Below, piece after piece: positions 10,089 to 18,520 of a stretch of DNA of 64,000 nt. Positions within the stretch are counted from its first letter, which is position 1, and the number at the start of each line of letters is the position of its first letter. Origin of the DNA: Halorientalis litorea (lineage in GTDB: Archaea; Halobacteriota; Halobacteria; Halobacteriales; Haloarculaceae); contig NZ_CP095482.1 in the NCBI RefSeq assembly GCF_023028225.1, positions 1,426,001-1,490,000 on the forward strand. Reading direction: 5' to 3'. The notes below the pieces were generated by a model. The model saw only the letters and a program-made list of their open reading frames with translations, was not told where the DNA came from and searched no databases. The translations under genes were made by a program, and so were the position numbers.

Positions 10089-10886
10089 GTGCCCGCCAGT
10101 GCGTTCACCTTCGCCCCACGGCTCGAACTCGCGGTGTTTGGACTGGTCGGGTTGCTCGGCGGGGCGCACTGTCTGGGGATGTGCGGCCCGCTGGTGACGG
10201 TGTACGCCGACCGAGTCGAGACTGGCGACCGACTCACGACGCGAGCAGTGCGCCAGCACTTCCTGTTCAACACTGGCCGGACCGTCGCGTACGCCACGCT
10301 CGGCGCGGTGATGGGCCTGTTCGGGTCGCTCGTCTACGACGCCGCAGGCATCGCACAGGCCGCCAACGGCGTCCGCGGCGTCGTCGGCGTCGTCGTCGGT
10401 GCCCTCGTCGTCGGGTCGGGGCTGAGTTACCTCCGCGGCGGCGCGGGTGGGCCGTTAGCCCGTCTCGACGGCGGGTCCCGGGCCGTCACGTGGCTGACTC
10501 GCCGTGTCGACCGCTGGGTGCGCGGGCCACGCATCCTCGGCCTCGGCGCGGTTCACGCCTTCCTGCCGTGTCCGCTCCTGTACCCGGCGTACCTCTACGC
10601 GCTGGCGCGCGGCGACCCCGTCGAGGGAGCCGTCGCGCTGGGCGTCCTCGGACTGGGCACGTTCCCGTCGCTCCTGTTTTACGGGACGGTGCTGGCGGCG
10701 GCACCGACTGACTGGCTCCGGCGCGTCCACCGCGGCCTCGGCGTCGCCTTCGTCGCCCTCGGGTACCTGCCGCTGTCACACGGGCTGGCACTGCTCGGCC
10801 TCCCGGTGCCGCTCCCGCCGGTCCACGACGTGATATACCAGCCGATAGACGCGTTCGTGGACGTGGCCCAGTACTGTCTGCCCTGA
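10089..10886 (+). CDS. Second TauE/SafE-like membrane protein with copper-type Cys motifs
   Basis: A 265-residue paralog of the protein at 6743, with about six helices and no C-terminal extension. The same signatures occur: GAHCLGMCGPLV (His27, Cys28, Met31, Cys32) and HAFLPCPLLYPAYLYA. I chose GTG at 10089, two bases after the Sco stop; an in-frame TTG at 10083 overlapping that stop is the alternative. Co-transcription with the Sco gene suggests a role in copper or thiol supply to oxidase assembly. The duplication, with one copy at each end of the cluster, suggests the copies serve different partners. Substrate unknown. Confidence 0.84.
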   Translation: MPASAFTFAPRLELAVFGLVGLLGGAHCLGMCGPLVTVYADRVETGDRLTTRAVRQHFLFNTGRTVAYATLGAVMGLFGSLVYDAAGIAQAANGVRGVVGVVVGALVVGSGLSYLRGGAGGPLARLDGGSRAVTWLTRRVDRWVRGPRILGLGAVHAFLPCPLLYPAYLYALARGDPVEGAVALGVLGLGTFPSLLFYGTVLAAAPTDWLRRVHRGLGVAFVALGYLPLSHGLALLGLPVPLPPVHDVIYQPIDAFVDVAQYCLP

Positions 10887-10890
10887 AGCC

Positions 10891-11478
10891 TCAGAGTTCG
10901 CCCTTCGTGCTCGGCGTGTCGCTCCGGCGTTCGTCGAGACGGGTGGCGTCGTCCAGCGCGCGGGCCAACGCCTTGAACAGAGCCTCTATCTGGTGGTGTG
11001 CGTTCTCGCCGTCGACGCTGGCGTGCAGGGTGAGGCCGGCGTTGGTCGCCAGCGAGCGCAGGAAGTGCCGGGCCATGACGCTGGTGAACTCGCCGACGCG
11101 TTCCTGCTCGAACGCCCCCTCGAACCGGAAGTACGGACGGCCCGAGACGTCCACGACCACCTCGGCGCGGGACTCGTCCATCGGGACGGTCCGGTCGGCG
11201 AACCGGCGGATGCCGCGCCTGTCGCCGAGTGCCTCGTCGAGTGCCTGCCCGAGGGTGATGGCGACGTCCTCGACGGTGTGGTGGTCGTCGACGTCGAGGT
11301 CACCGTCACACTGCACGGTGAGGTCGAACAGGCCGTGCTCGGCGACGGCTTCGAGCATGTGGTCGAGAAAGCCGATGCCGGTGTCGACCGTCGCCTCACC
11401 GTCGCCGTCGAGTTCGAGTGTCACGTCGATATCCGTCTCCGCGGTCGTCCGTGACACGGCCGCCGTCCGCTCGCTCAT
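10891..11478 (-). CDS. hisB: Imidazoleglycerol-phosphate dehydratase
   Basis: Converts imidazole-glycerol phosphate to imidazole-acetol phosphate, step six of histidine synthesis. The 195-residue length is that of the single-function enzyme, with no phosphatase domain. Seen: the metal-binding His motifs [22 protein letters not shown] and [13 protein letters not shown], and the repeat structure of two similar halves. The ATG at 11478 has a TATA-like TTCTTTTACC about 27 nt upstream. His genes in this window are dispersed (hisB here, hisA at 15828, hisI at 21178), so histidine synthesis is not a single operon. It converges with the TauE/SafE gene, leaving 4 nt between stops. Confidence 0.96.
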   Translation of the reverse strand: MSERTAAVSRTTAETDIDVTLELDGDGEATVDTGIGFLDHMLEAVAEHGLFDLTVQCDGDLDVDDHHTVEDVAITLGQALDEALGDRRGIRRFADRTVPMDESRAEVVVDVSGRPYFRFEGAFEQERVGEFTSVMARHFLRSLATNAGLTLHASVDGENAHHQIEALFKALARALDDATRLDERRSDTPSTKGEL

Positions 11479-11598
11479 ACTTCACGCACATAGCCGAGTG
11501 GTAAAAGAACCCCGCGTTCGTTCGCGGTTTCGGCCGGACGAGCACGCCGACCTGTCGAGAACAGTCTCCTTTTCTAGCAGGAGGCCGTTGTACGTTCG

Positions 11599-12720
11599 AT
11601 GGCTGAGAACGATTCCAGTCGGAGCCCGACTGTCAACAGACGTGCCTTCCTCGCAGCGGGGGCCGCCACGACGGCTGCACTCGCTGGCTGTACCGGGTCG
11701 GGTGAGGGCGATGGGACAGTCACCGGGTCGAGTGCGAGCAGTAGTGAGGTTCTCAGGGTGTCGACCTGGAGCGGGGCGAACACGGACGTTTTCAAGAATG
11801 TCATCAAGCCGAGATACGAGGACCGGACGGGGAACACCCTCGAAGTCGTCGGGAACTGGTCGGGTATCGTCCCGAAGGTTCGCCAGTCACCCGAGGACGA
11901 CCCACCGTTCGACGTGACTGTCGGTGGCGGCCGCATCAACTACCGTGGCAATCAGGGCGACCTCTGGGAACCGGTCCGGTACGACAACCTCTCGAACAGC
12001 GGAGCCATCAAAGACCGGCTCATGGGTAGTCAAGCGGCCGAGACGGCCGTACCGGTCGCGTACGGAGTCCACGCGTACGTCTACAACGAGGACGCGACCA
12101 CGTGGACGCCGGAGACGTGGGCTGATATGGTCTCCGAGGAGGCGTCGAACGTCACGCTCGCGAGCGGGTTCTGGTTGAAGAACCTCATGATGGCAGCAGT
12201 CATCGACGACAGCGAACCGCTCGCACGGGAAGTCTACGACCGGGACAACGCAGACGAACTCTTCGACATCCTCCGCGACATCCCGGTGTCGACGTTCTAC
12301 GAGGGGGCACAGGACCTCTGGACGACGCTGGAGCAGGGACTCGCGAACGTCGGGCACTACTTCTTCGCCTACGGTCTCGCGAAGGCCCGGTCGACGGAGA
12401 CGATGAACATCGGCGTGACCGTGCCGGAGCAGACGACGGGATACACCGACTACTACCACGTGGTCCGCGGGTCGGGCAAGCGGGAGACTGCGGAGGGGTT
12501 CCTCGACTTCCTCATCAGCCCCGAGATGCAGACGGCATACGCGGACGAGTTCGGCCTCGGGATGGCGAACGCCGAAACCGAGTACCCCGACGTGACTGCG
12601 GAGAACGTGCCGACGGCGAACGAGGAACTCGGGAACGTCGCGTTCCGTGACTTCGCGCGGGTCGCCAAGTACTCCTCGGACCTGAACGAAGAGTACCGGC
12701 AACTGGTACAGAACAACTGA
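11599..12720 (+). CDS. ABC transporter substrate-binding lipoprotein (PotD/Fbp type)
   Basis: A 373-residue extracellular solute-binding protein. N-terminus: Tat-like NRRAFLAAG and lipobox LAGC (Cys31), then a Gly/Ser-rich linker. The mature part follows the periplasmic-binding type II pattern seen in PotD (spermidine/putrescine), FbpA (iron) and thiamine-binding proteins, with DVTVGGGRINYRG and VPVAYGVHAYVYN in the first lobe. The ligand cannot be assigned from sequence. It is first in a four-gene operon with one ATPase and two permeases, an importer layout. The ATG at 11599 lies about 27 nt after a TATA-like TCCTTTTCTAG. Confidence 0.9.
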   Translation: MAENDSSRSPTVNRRAFLAAGAATTAALAGCTGSGEGDGTVTGSSASSSEVLRVSTWSGANTDVFKNVIKPRYEDRTGNTLEVVGNWSGIVPKVRQSPEDDPPFDVTVGGGRINYRGNQGDLWEPVRYDNLSNSGAIKDRLMGSQAAETAVPVAYGVHAYVYNEDATTWTPETWADMVSEEASNVTLASGFWLKNLMMAAVIDDSEPLAREVYDRDNADELFDILRDIPVSTFYEGAQDLWTTLEQGLANVGHYFFAYGLAKARSTETMNIGVTVPEQTTGYTDYYHVVRGSGKRETAEGFLDFLISPEMQTAYADEFGLGMANAETEYPDVTAENVPTANEELGNVAFRDFARVAKYSSDLNEEYRQLVQNN

Positions 12721-12728
12721 GAGGGAAC

Positions 12729-13829
12729 ATGCTCGAACTTGACGGAGTCACAGTACGTTACGACGACATCACCGCAGTCGACGACGTATCGCTGACAGTC
12801 GACGACGGTGAGTTGTTCTGCTTGCTCGGTCCGAGCGGCTGCGGGAAGTCGACAGCCCTGCGGACCATCGCGGGGTTCGAGGAACCAGCGACCGGCCGCG
12901 TCCGAATCGCCGGGGTGGACGTGACCGACAACCCGCCCCATCGGCGGGACTGCTCCATCGTCTTCCAGGACTGGGCACTGTTCCCGAACAAAACCGTGCA
13001 CGAGAACGTCGCGTTCGGGCCGAAGATGGCGGGCGTAAGCAAGGCCGAGCGTCGTGAACAGGCACGGGAGAAACTCGACCTCGTCGAGATGGCGTCGTAC
13101 GCGGACGCGGCACCGGCCGAACTGAGCGGCGGGCAGAAACAACGAGTCGCGCTCGCGCGGTCGCTGGCCGTGGACCCGGACCTGTTGTTGCTCGACGAAC
13201 CGCTCTCGAACCTCGACCGTCGCCTGCGCGAGTCGATGCAAATCGAAATCAAGGACATCCAGCGCCGCCTGGAGACGACGATGGTGTACGTGACGCACGA
13301 CCAGAACGAGGCGTTCACGCTCGCGGACAGGCTGGGCGTGATGGACAGCGGACGGTTGGTGCAGGTCGGGGACCCGACGACGGTGTACGACGACCCCCGG
13401 AACCGCTTCGTCGAGTCGTTCCTCGGGTCGACGAACTTCATCACGTGCCGCGTCGTCGCGGCCGACGACCGACCAATCCTCTCCTCGCCCGTCGGCCGCT
13501 TCCGTGCGCCGATTAGGGACGCGTCGGTGGGGCAGGGAGACACCGTCGTCGTCTCGCTTCGGCCGGAGTGGATGACCCTCGACGCCGGGGCGACGGCCAT
13601 CGAGGACGGCGGCATCGCCACGGAGGCGGTGACCACCACCTGCTCTGTCGTCGAGACCATCCATCGCGGGTCGAGCGTGCGGCTCCGCCTGTCGGCTGAT
13701 GGGGCCAGCTTGTTCGCCGAGGTGCCGGTCGGGACTGGTATCGACGTGACGGCGGACGACACGGTGACACTCCAGTGGCGGCCCGCGGACGCCATCTACT
13801 TCTCGGAGGCGGGTGACCGGTACCGATGA
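12729..13829 (+). CDS. ABC transporter ATP-binding protein (PotA/FbpC type)
   Basis: The 366-residue cytoplasmic ATPase of the importer. Seen: Walker A GPSGCGKST (residues 34-42), Q-loop VFQDWALFP, signature LSGGQKQRVALARSL, Walker B LLLLDEPLSNLD and switch His in VTHDQNEAF. A C-terminal TOBE region begins near residue 240 (VVVSLRPEWM), as in polyamine, iron and sugar importers with one ATPase gene that forms a homodimer. Eight bases separate it from the binding-protein gene, with GAGGG before the ATG as a likely ribosome site. Its stop overlaps the first permease start (ATGA). Confidence 0.93.
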   Translation: MLELDGVTVRYDDITAVDDVSLTVDDGELFCLLGPSGCGKSTALRTIAGFEEPATGRVRIAGVDVTDNPPHRRDCSIVFQDWALFPNKTVHENVAFGPKMAGVSKAERREQAREKLDLVEMASYADAAPAELSGGQKQRVALARSLAVDPDLLLLDEPLSNLDRRLRESMQIEIKDIQRRLETTMVYVTHDQNEAFTLADRLGVMDSGRLVQVGDPTTVYDDPRNRFVESFLGSTNFITCRVVAADDRPILSSPVGRFRAPIRDASVGQGDTVVVSLRPEWMTLDAGATAIEDGGIATEAVTTTCSVVETIHRGSSVRLRLSADGASLFAEVPVGTGIDVTADDTVTLQWRPADAIYFSEAGDRYR

Positions 13830-14719
13830 GCACCGAGGCGTACCGATTCCCGGTGCCGTCGGTGCCGGACCGCTGGCGGACGGTGGTACTGCTGGTGCCG
13901 TTGCTGGTACTCGACGTCGGTATCTTCCTCGTCCCGATGGGGTACTTGTTCAGACTCAGCTTCGCCGCCCCGACGGCCAGGGGTGCGTTCGCCGAAGGTT
14001 CGTGGTCCGTCGCGGGGTACCGGTACGTCGCCGACACTGGACTCGTCCATCAAGTGTTCGGGTTCACCGTCGTCTTCGGGCTTCTCGTGACGGTGCTCGC
14101 GGTCACAATCGGTGTCGTGTACGCATACGCGGCTTGGCGGGCGGACGGCGCGGTTCGCGCTCTGCTGTTGAGTGTGGCCGTCCTCTCGTTGTTCACGACA
14201 CTCGTGGTCAAACTGTTCGCCGTCCTGCTGGTGTTCGCGCCACAGGGCGTTCTCAACGGACTCCTGACCGCGAGCGGCGTGGTGCCGGAACCGCTCCTGC
14301 TGGTCGACAACCTCGTCGGTGCGGTGCTCGGACAGCTGTATATCGTCGCGCCGTACGCGATTCTCGCGACGTACGCGGTGTTGTCGGCGCTGGACGAACA
14401 ACTCGTCGAGGCGGCCCGCGACCTCGGGGCGGGAGAGTGGGGCGCGTTCCGGGAGGTCGTACTCCCGCACGTCCGGCCCGGTGTCGCCGTCGCGACTGTG
14501 GTGAGTTTTACGTGGTCCGTCGGGGCGTACGCCGCCCCACTCCTGCTGGGGTCCGGGAGTGAACAGACGACGGGTATCCTAATCTCGGAGTTGCTGCTCT
14601 CGCAGTTCGACTGGCCGGCGGCCGCGGCACTCGCGGTCGTCACGGTCACGCTCGTCTTCGCCGCACTGTCGGTCACGCTGTTGCGGGTCGACGGGGACGG
14701 AGGGTTGCTCGATGCGTGA
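13826..14719 (+). CDS. ABC transporter permease 1 (PotB-like)
   Basis: A 297-residue inner-membrane permease with about six helices. The coupling-helix EAA motif reads EAARDLGAGEWGAFREVVLPHVRPG near residues 194-218, which contacts the ATPase. It is the PotB-like partner of the permease that follows. The start ATG overlaps the ATPase stop by 4 nt, and its own end overlaps the next gene by 8 nt, so the operon is tightly coupled. Substrate as for the operon: a polyamine, iron or a similar small solute. Confidence 0.92.
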   Translation: MSTEAYRFPVPSVPDRWRTVVLLVPLLVLDVGIFLVPMGYLFRLSFAAPTARGAFAEGSWSVAGYRYVADTGLVHQVFGFTVVFGLLVTVLAVTIGVVYAYAAWRADGAVRALLLSVAVLSLFTTLVVKLFAVLLVFAPQGVLNGLLTASGVVPEPLLLVDNLVGAVLGQLYIVAPYAILATYAVLSALDEQLVEAARDLGAGEWGAFREVVLPHVRPGVAVATVVSFTWSVGAYAAPLLLGSGSEQTTGILISELLLSQFDWPAAAALAVVTVTLVFAALSVTLLRVDGDGGLLDA

Positions 14720-15509
14720 CCGGGTCGGTCCGTGGCTCCTCTGGGGAGTCGTCGGACTCTTGATGGTGTTCATGACGCTGCCGCTGCTGGTCGTCGTCGC
14801 AACGGCGTTCAGCGCGTCCGGGGCGGTCGCCTTCCCACCGGCACGTCTCTCGACGCGGTGGTTCGGGGCACTGCTCGAACGGCCGGCGTGGCTCCAGTCG
14901 GTGCTGAACAGTCTGCTCGTCGCCGGAGGGACCGCGGTCGTCTCGATGCTGGTCGGTGTGGCTGCCGCCCTCGGGGTCAGGCAACTCGACGGACCGCGCC
15001 GGACGGCCATCGTCGGACTCACCGTCCTCCCGCTGTTCGTCCCCGGCATCATCATCGGCATCGTCCTATTGACCTTCTTCAGCAGGTTCGGGCTCCAACA
15101 GAGCTACGTGGCCATCGTCGCGGCCCACTCGCTGTGGGCGACGCCACTGACGTTCTCGGTCGTGCAGGCGTCGTTTGCCCGGTTCGACTGGCAGATGTCC
15201 GAGGCGGCCCAAGACCTCGGAGCCGCCCCGGCGCGGGCGTTCCTGACCGTCGTCGTCCCCAACGTCCGCGTCGGCCTCCTCGTGGCGACACTTGTCGCGT
15301 TCGTCGTGAGCCTGCAGGAGTTCGTCATGACTCTGTTCCTCTCCGGCCCAGACACCCGAACTGTCCCGGTACAGGCGTGGAACTCTCTCCGGCAGGGGCT
15401 CGACCCGCTCGTCAGCGTCGTCTCGACGCTGCTGCTCGTGGCCGTCGTCCTCCTAGTCGTGGCTGGCAGCGTCCTCGCCGGCATCGAGCGGTTCGTGACC
15501 GACACCTGA
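14712..15509 (+). CDS. ABC transporter permease 2 (PotC-like)
   Basis: A 265-residue membrane permease with six predicted helices and the EAA-type motif EAAQDLGAAPARAFLTVVVPNVRVG near residues 161-185. It heterodimerises with permease 1. It is the last gene of the import operon; 132 nt follow before the next gene. As in permease 1, hydrophobic segments are Val/Leu/Ala-rich with few charged residues. Confidence 0.92.
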   Translation: MRDRVGPWLLWGVVGLLMVFMTLPLLVVVATAFSASGAVAFPPARLSTRWFGALLERPAWLQSVLNSLLVAGGTAVVSMLVGVAAALGVRQLDGPRRTAIVGLTVLPLFVPGIIIGIVLLTFFSRFGLQQSYVAIVAAHSLWATPLTFSVVQASFARFDWQMSEAAQDLGAAPARAFLTVVVPNVRVGLLVATLVAFVVSLQEFVMTLFLSGPDTRTVPVQAWNSLRQGLDPLVSVVSTLLLVAVVLLVVAGSVLAGIERFVTDT

Positions 15510-15641
15510 GCCCCGGCTGGTCGGGTCGGTAAGGCACCGTATCACACCGCTCGTCGCTCCCGTGCGCACCGGAGGGCGCGCCGACGCACCGATGACGGCC
15601 GTCTGACGGGCCTTTTTGCCCGTAACGGCCGACGTGAGGGT

Positions 15642-15824
15642 ATGAGCAAGCGACTGGCGGTCGCACTGCTGGGGGTGGTGACCGGGGGACTGCTGTTCGG
15701 TGCGGTCGAGACCGTACCGGTCGGTGCCCTGCTGGTCGCGGCCGGTGCGTATCTGCTCGCGGTGCCGTATCTGAGAGGGCGCGCCACCGTCGGGGAGTCA
15801 CAGCGCGGGCACCGCCGGACCTGA
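15642..15824 (+). CDS. Small two-helix membrane protein
   Basis: A 60-residue protein with two hydrophobic segments (about residues 4-21 and 26-44) followed by a basic, Arg-rich tail. It has no recognised family. The ATG at 15642 lies about 25 nt after a TTTTTGCC tract that could be its promoter. It ends 3 nt before the convergent hisA stop. It could be a real short membrane protein, as hydrophobic periodicity is well kept, but there is no supporting context. Confidence 0.55.
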   Translation: MSKRLAVALLGVVTGGLLFGAVETVPVGALLVAAGAYLLAVPYLRGRATVGESQRGHRRT

Positions 15825-15827
15825 GCC

Positions 15828-16550
15828 TCACTCCACGGCGGCCATCGCCTCGGCCAGCGTGAACTGGCCCTCGTAGAGCGCGCTCCCGACGACGACGGCG
15901 CGCGCGCCCGCATCCTGTAGGTCACGCACGTCGTCGAGCGTGGCGACGCCGCCGCTGGCGACCACGGGGATGTCGACTGCCTCGACCATCCGCCGGACCG
16001 GGTCGGTGCGCACGCCGGTCAGTTGCCCCTCCACGTCGACGTCGGTGAACAGGATGCCGCCGGCACCCAACTCCTCGTACCGCGCGGCGGCCTCGGCCGG
16101 GTCGAGGCCGGTCCCCTCGGTCCACCCGGAGACGACGACTTCGCCGTCTTTGGCGTCGAGGCTGACCAGCACCGACCCCGGGTAGTCGGCCGAGATGTCC
16201 GCGACGATGTCGGGGTTCTCGACGGCGGCGGTGCCGAGGATGACGCGGTCCACGCCGCTGTCGAGCAGGGCCGTCGCGTCGGCGGCGGTCCGGATGCCGC
16301 CGCCCAACTGGACGGTCACGTCGACGGCCTCGACGATTGCCTCGATGGCCGGCGCGTTCTGTCGCTCGCCCTCGAAGGCACCGTCCAAGTCGACGAGGTG
16401 CAGCGTCTCCGCGCCGGCCTCGACCCACCGCTGGGCGGCCTCGACTGGGTCGCCGTACGTCGTCCCGGTACCGCGTTCGCCGCCGACCAACTGGACGACC
16501 TGCCCGTCCTGTACGTCCACGGCGGGCACCACCTCGAACTCGGGGAACAT
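15828..16550 (-). CDS. hisA: Phosphoribosylformimino-5-aminoimidazole carboxamide ribotide isomerase
   Basis: Catalyses the Amadori rearrangement of ProFAR to PRFAR, step four of histidine synthesis. A 240-residue TIM barrel. Seen: the N-terminal catalytic Asp in VVPAVDVQDGQVVQL, LVDLDGAFEG, the phosphate-binding GGGIRT, the second catalytic Asp in FTDVDVEGQL, and C-terminal VVASGGVATL with VVGSALYEG. The frame stays open upstream, but ATG at 16550 gives the standard N-terminus MFPEFEVVPAVD. Monocistronic, divergent from the phosphate transporter. Confidence 0.96.
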   Translation of the reverse strand: MFPEFEVVPAVDVQDGQVVQLVGGERGTGTTYGDPVEAAQRWVEAGAETLHLVDLDGAFEGERQNAPAIEAIVEAVDVTVQLGGGIRTAADATALLDSGVDRVILGTAAVENPDIVADISADYPGSVLVSLDAKDGEVVVSGWTEGTGLDPAEAAARYEELGAGGILFTDVDVEGQLTGVRTDPVRRMVEAVDIPVVASGGVATLDDVRDLQDAGARAVVVGSALYEGQFTLAEAMAAVE

Positions 16551-16641
16551 ACCCCGTCGTGGGGGTGGCCGGGCGGAAAGCGTGTCGGTCGCAGGCCCCA
16601 TCGTGTTGGCTCGGTGATATCCGCGGTTCCGTTCCGGGAAT

Positions 16642-16647
16642 CTTAAT
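16642..16647 (+). promoter_or_regulatory. TATA-like element of the phosphate transporter gene
   Basis: CTTAAT centred 27 nt before the ATG at 16672, which favours that ATG over the in-frame GTG at 16666. Confidence 0.55.
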
Positions 16648-16671
16648 CCGCTCATCACTGTAGTCGTGTGT

Positions 16672-17877
16672 ATGGTTTCCCTGCTCCTCGCGTTCGGCAT
16701 CCTTATCGCCTTGTTCGTGGGGTTCAACATCGGCGGGTCGTCGACGAGCGTCGCGTTCGGTCCCGCCGTCGGGAGCAACACGATATCGAAGGCCGGTGCT
16801 GCGGCGTTGATGACCGCCTTCGCCCTGTTGGGCGGGGCGACAGTCGGGCGCAACGTCATCACCACGCTGAGCGAGGGGTTGGTGCCGGAGGGGACGTTCA
16901 CCGTGGGAATCGGCATCATCGTCCTGTTTTTCATCGGTGTCGCCCTCTTCCTCTCGAACGTCGTGGGCGTCCCCGCGTCGACGTCGATGACGGCCGTCGG
17001 TGCCATCGCCGGACTGGGGTTGGCGACGAACTCGCTGAACTGGGGCGAGATGGGGCGTATCATCACGTGGTGGCTGGTCTCGCCGCTCATCGCGTTTTGG
17101 GTCAGCGGCGTCATCGGCCGGTACCTCTACCCGTGGCTGGTCACGAAGTTCGCCGTCACGCAGACCGAAGGGTCGCTCGTGAAACTGGACCGGTCGGCGG
17201 GGTTCCCGTGGGTGACGCTCGGGCCGAACACGACCACGCGTGAGTTCGTCGGCACGTCGCTGGTCGTCCTCATCGCCTGTTACATGGCGTTCTCGGCGGG
17301 CGCGTCGAACATCCCGAACGCCGCCGCGCCGCTGGTCGGGAGCGGGGACCTCTCGGTGACGAACGCCATCCTCATCGGCGCGGTGGGCGTGGGGCTGGGT
17401 GCGTTCACCATCGCCCGGCGGACGCTGGACACGGTGGGGAACGACCTGACGGAGCTCCCCCTGCTCGCGGCACTCGTCGTCGCCGTGGTGAGTTCGACCA
17501 TCGTGGCCGTCCTCTCGGAGCTGGGCGTCCCGGCGAGTTTCGTCATCGTCGCGACGATGAGCATCGTCGGCCTCGGGTGGGGGCGGGCGACCCGGACGGC
17601 GACACTGTCGGAGACTGTCGGGCGGGATCCCCCGGACGTGTCCGTCGGCGCGCTCGCCGCCGAGTCCGAGGACGCGCCGACGGTCGGCGGGAAGACCGGG
17701 GACCCCTCCCGGGTCGAGACCAAGCCCATCGGCGACGAGGAGAGCGAGGACCTGCCGAAGGCGAGCGACCTCTTCGAACCGGGGACGACGGCGCGGGTCA
17801 TCGTCCTCCAGAACGTCGTGCCCGCCATCGCCACCGTCGCCGCGTTCCTCGTGTTCCGGTACGGGCCGTGGTTCTGA
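16672..17877 (+). CDS. PiT-family inorganic phosphate transporter
   Basis: A 401-residue membrane permease that imports phosphate, probably coupled to a cation. The PiT repeats are visible: FVGFNIGGSSTSVAFGPAVG near the N-terminus and AFSAGASNIPNAAAPLVGSG after the central loop, each replacing the usual GANDxANxxG-type signature with a haloarchaeal variant. About ten helices flank two soluble loops, one at about 160-180 and an acidic one at about 320-370. The start ATG at 16672 has a TATA-like element at the right distance; GTG at 16666 would add two residues. No PhoU-like gene is adjacent. Confidence 0.92.
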   Translation: MVSLLLAFGILIALFVGFNIGGSSTSVAFGPAVGSNTISKAGAAALMTAFALLGGATVGRNVITTLSEGLVPEGTFTVGIGIIVLFFIGVALFLSNVVGVPASTSMTAVGAIAGLGLATNSLNWGEMGRIITWWLVSPLIAFWVSGVIGRYLYPWLVTKFAVTQTEGSLVKLDRSAGFPWVTLGPNTTTREFVGTSLVVLIACYMAFSAGASNIPNAAAPLVGSGDLSVTNAILIGAVGVGLGAFTIARRTLDTVGNDLTELPLLAALVVAVVSSTIVAVLSELGVPASFVIVATMSIVGLGWGRATRTATLSETVGRDPPDVSVGALAAESEDAPTVGGKTGDPSRVETKPIGDEESEDLPKASDLFEPGTTARVIVLQNVVPAIATVAAFLVFRYGPWF

Positions 17878-17985
17878 GCGAGCGTAAAAAACGCCCGAAC
17901 ACGTGTGGTCGGGAATCCGGGGGCAGTCCGGCTATCCCCCGGAAAATAGCAAAGTCTAACAGTTAGGGGGACCTACCGATAGCTG

Positions 17986-18375
17986 ATGCCTACGGTTGAG
18001 TATATAAACTACGAAGTATTGGACGACCACGGCTGGGACATGTACGACGACGAGACGTTCGACAAAGCGGCCGACGCCGGCCTCGACGACGAGGACTACG
18101 GCACGCTCGACGTCAACGAGGGCGAGTACATCCTCGAAGCGGCCGAGTCACAGGGCTACGACTGGCCGTTCTCGTGTCGCGCCGGTGCGTGTGCGAACTG
18201 TGCCGCCATCGTCGTGCAGGGCGAAATCGACATGGACATGCAGCAAATCCTCAGCGACGAGGAGGTCGAAGACAAGAACGTCCGCCTGACCTGCATCGGT
18301 AGCCCGGACGCCGACGAGGTCAAAATCGTTTACAACGCCAAGCACCTCGACTACCTGCAGAACCGCGTCATCTGA
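17986..18375 (+). CDS. Haloarchaeal 2Fe-2S ferredoxin
   Basis: The 129-residue main ferredoxin of haloarchaea, the electron acceptor of their 2-oxoacid:ferredoxin oxidoreductases. Seen: cluster ligands in CRAGACANC (Cys64, Cys69, Cys72) and Cys103 in LTCIGSP, a plant-type spacing. The acidic N-terminal insertion (about residues 10-40, [16 protein letters not shown]) is the known halophilic adaptation. The start fits a leaderless transcript with a TATA-like element near 17953-17960. Monocistronic; a short T-tract follows near 18394. Confidence 0.96.
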   Translation: MPTVEYINYEVLDDHGWDMYDDETFDKAADAGLDDEDYGTLDVNEGEYILEAAESQGYDWPFSCRAGACANCAAIVVQGEIDMDMQQILSDEEVEDKNVRLTCIGSPDADEVKIVYNAKHLDYLQNRVI

Positions 18376-18446
18376 GACGCCTACCGACCCCGCATTTTCT
18401 CTCGCTCCGCGAACAGTCCCGACTCCCAACAGGACCCCGAGCGAAG

Positions 18447-18454
18447 GGTTCAAG
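18447..18454 (+). promoter_or_regulatory. TATA-like element of the thiolase transcript
   Basis: GGTTCAAG centred about 28 nt before the ATG of the 13-codon ORF at 18479, not before the thiolase ATG at 18513. A nearly identical element precedes the signal peptidase gene at leaderless spacing. Confidence 0.45.
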
Positions 18455-18478
18455 CCTCCGGTTTCGGTACGGTGTGGC

Positions 18479-18520
18479 ATGACATGCACCGGACACGGAC
18501 GGTGGTCACGAGATGCCTGA
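18479..18520 (+). CDS. Upstream ORF of 13 codons overlapping the thiolase start
   Basis: Encodes MTCTGHGRWSRDA, then TGA. Its ATG falls at the predicted leaderless transcription start, and its stop overlaps the thiolase ATG by 8 nt (ATGCCTGA). This suggests that ribosomes translate it first and reinitiate on the thiolase. Inference from position only; translation is not shown. Confidence 0.4.
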   Translation: MTCTGHGRWSRDA

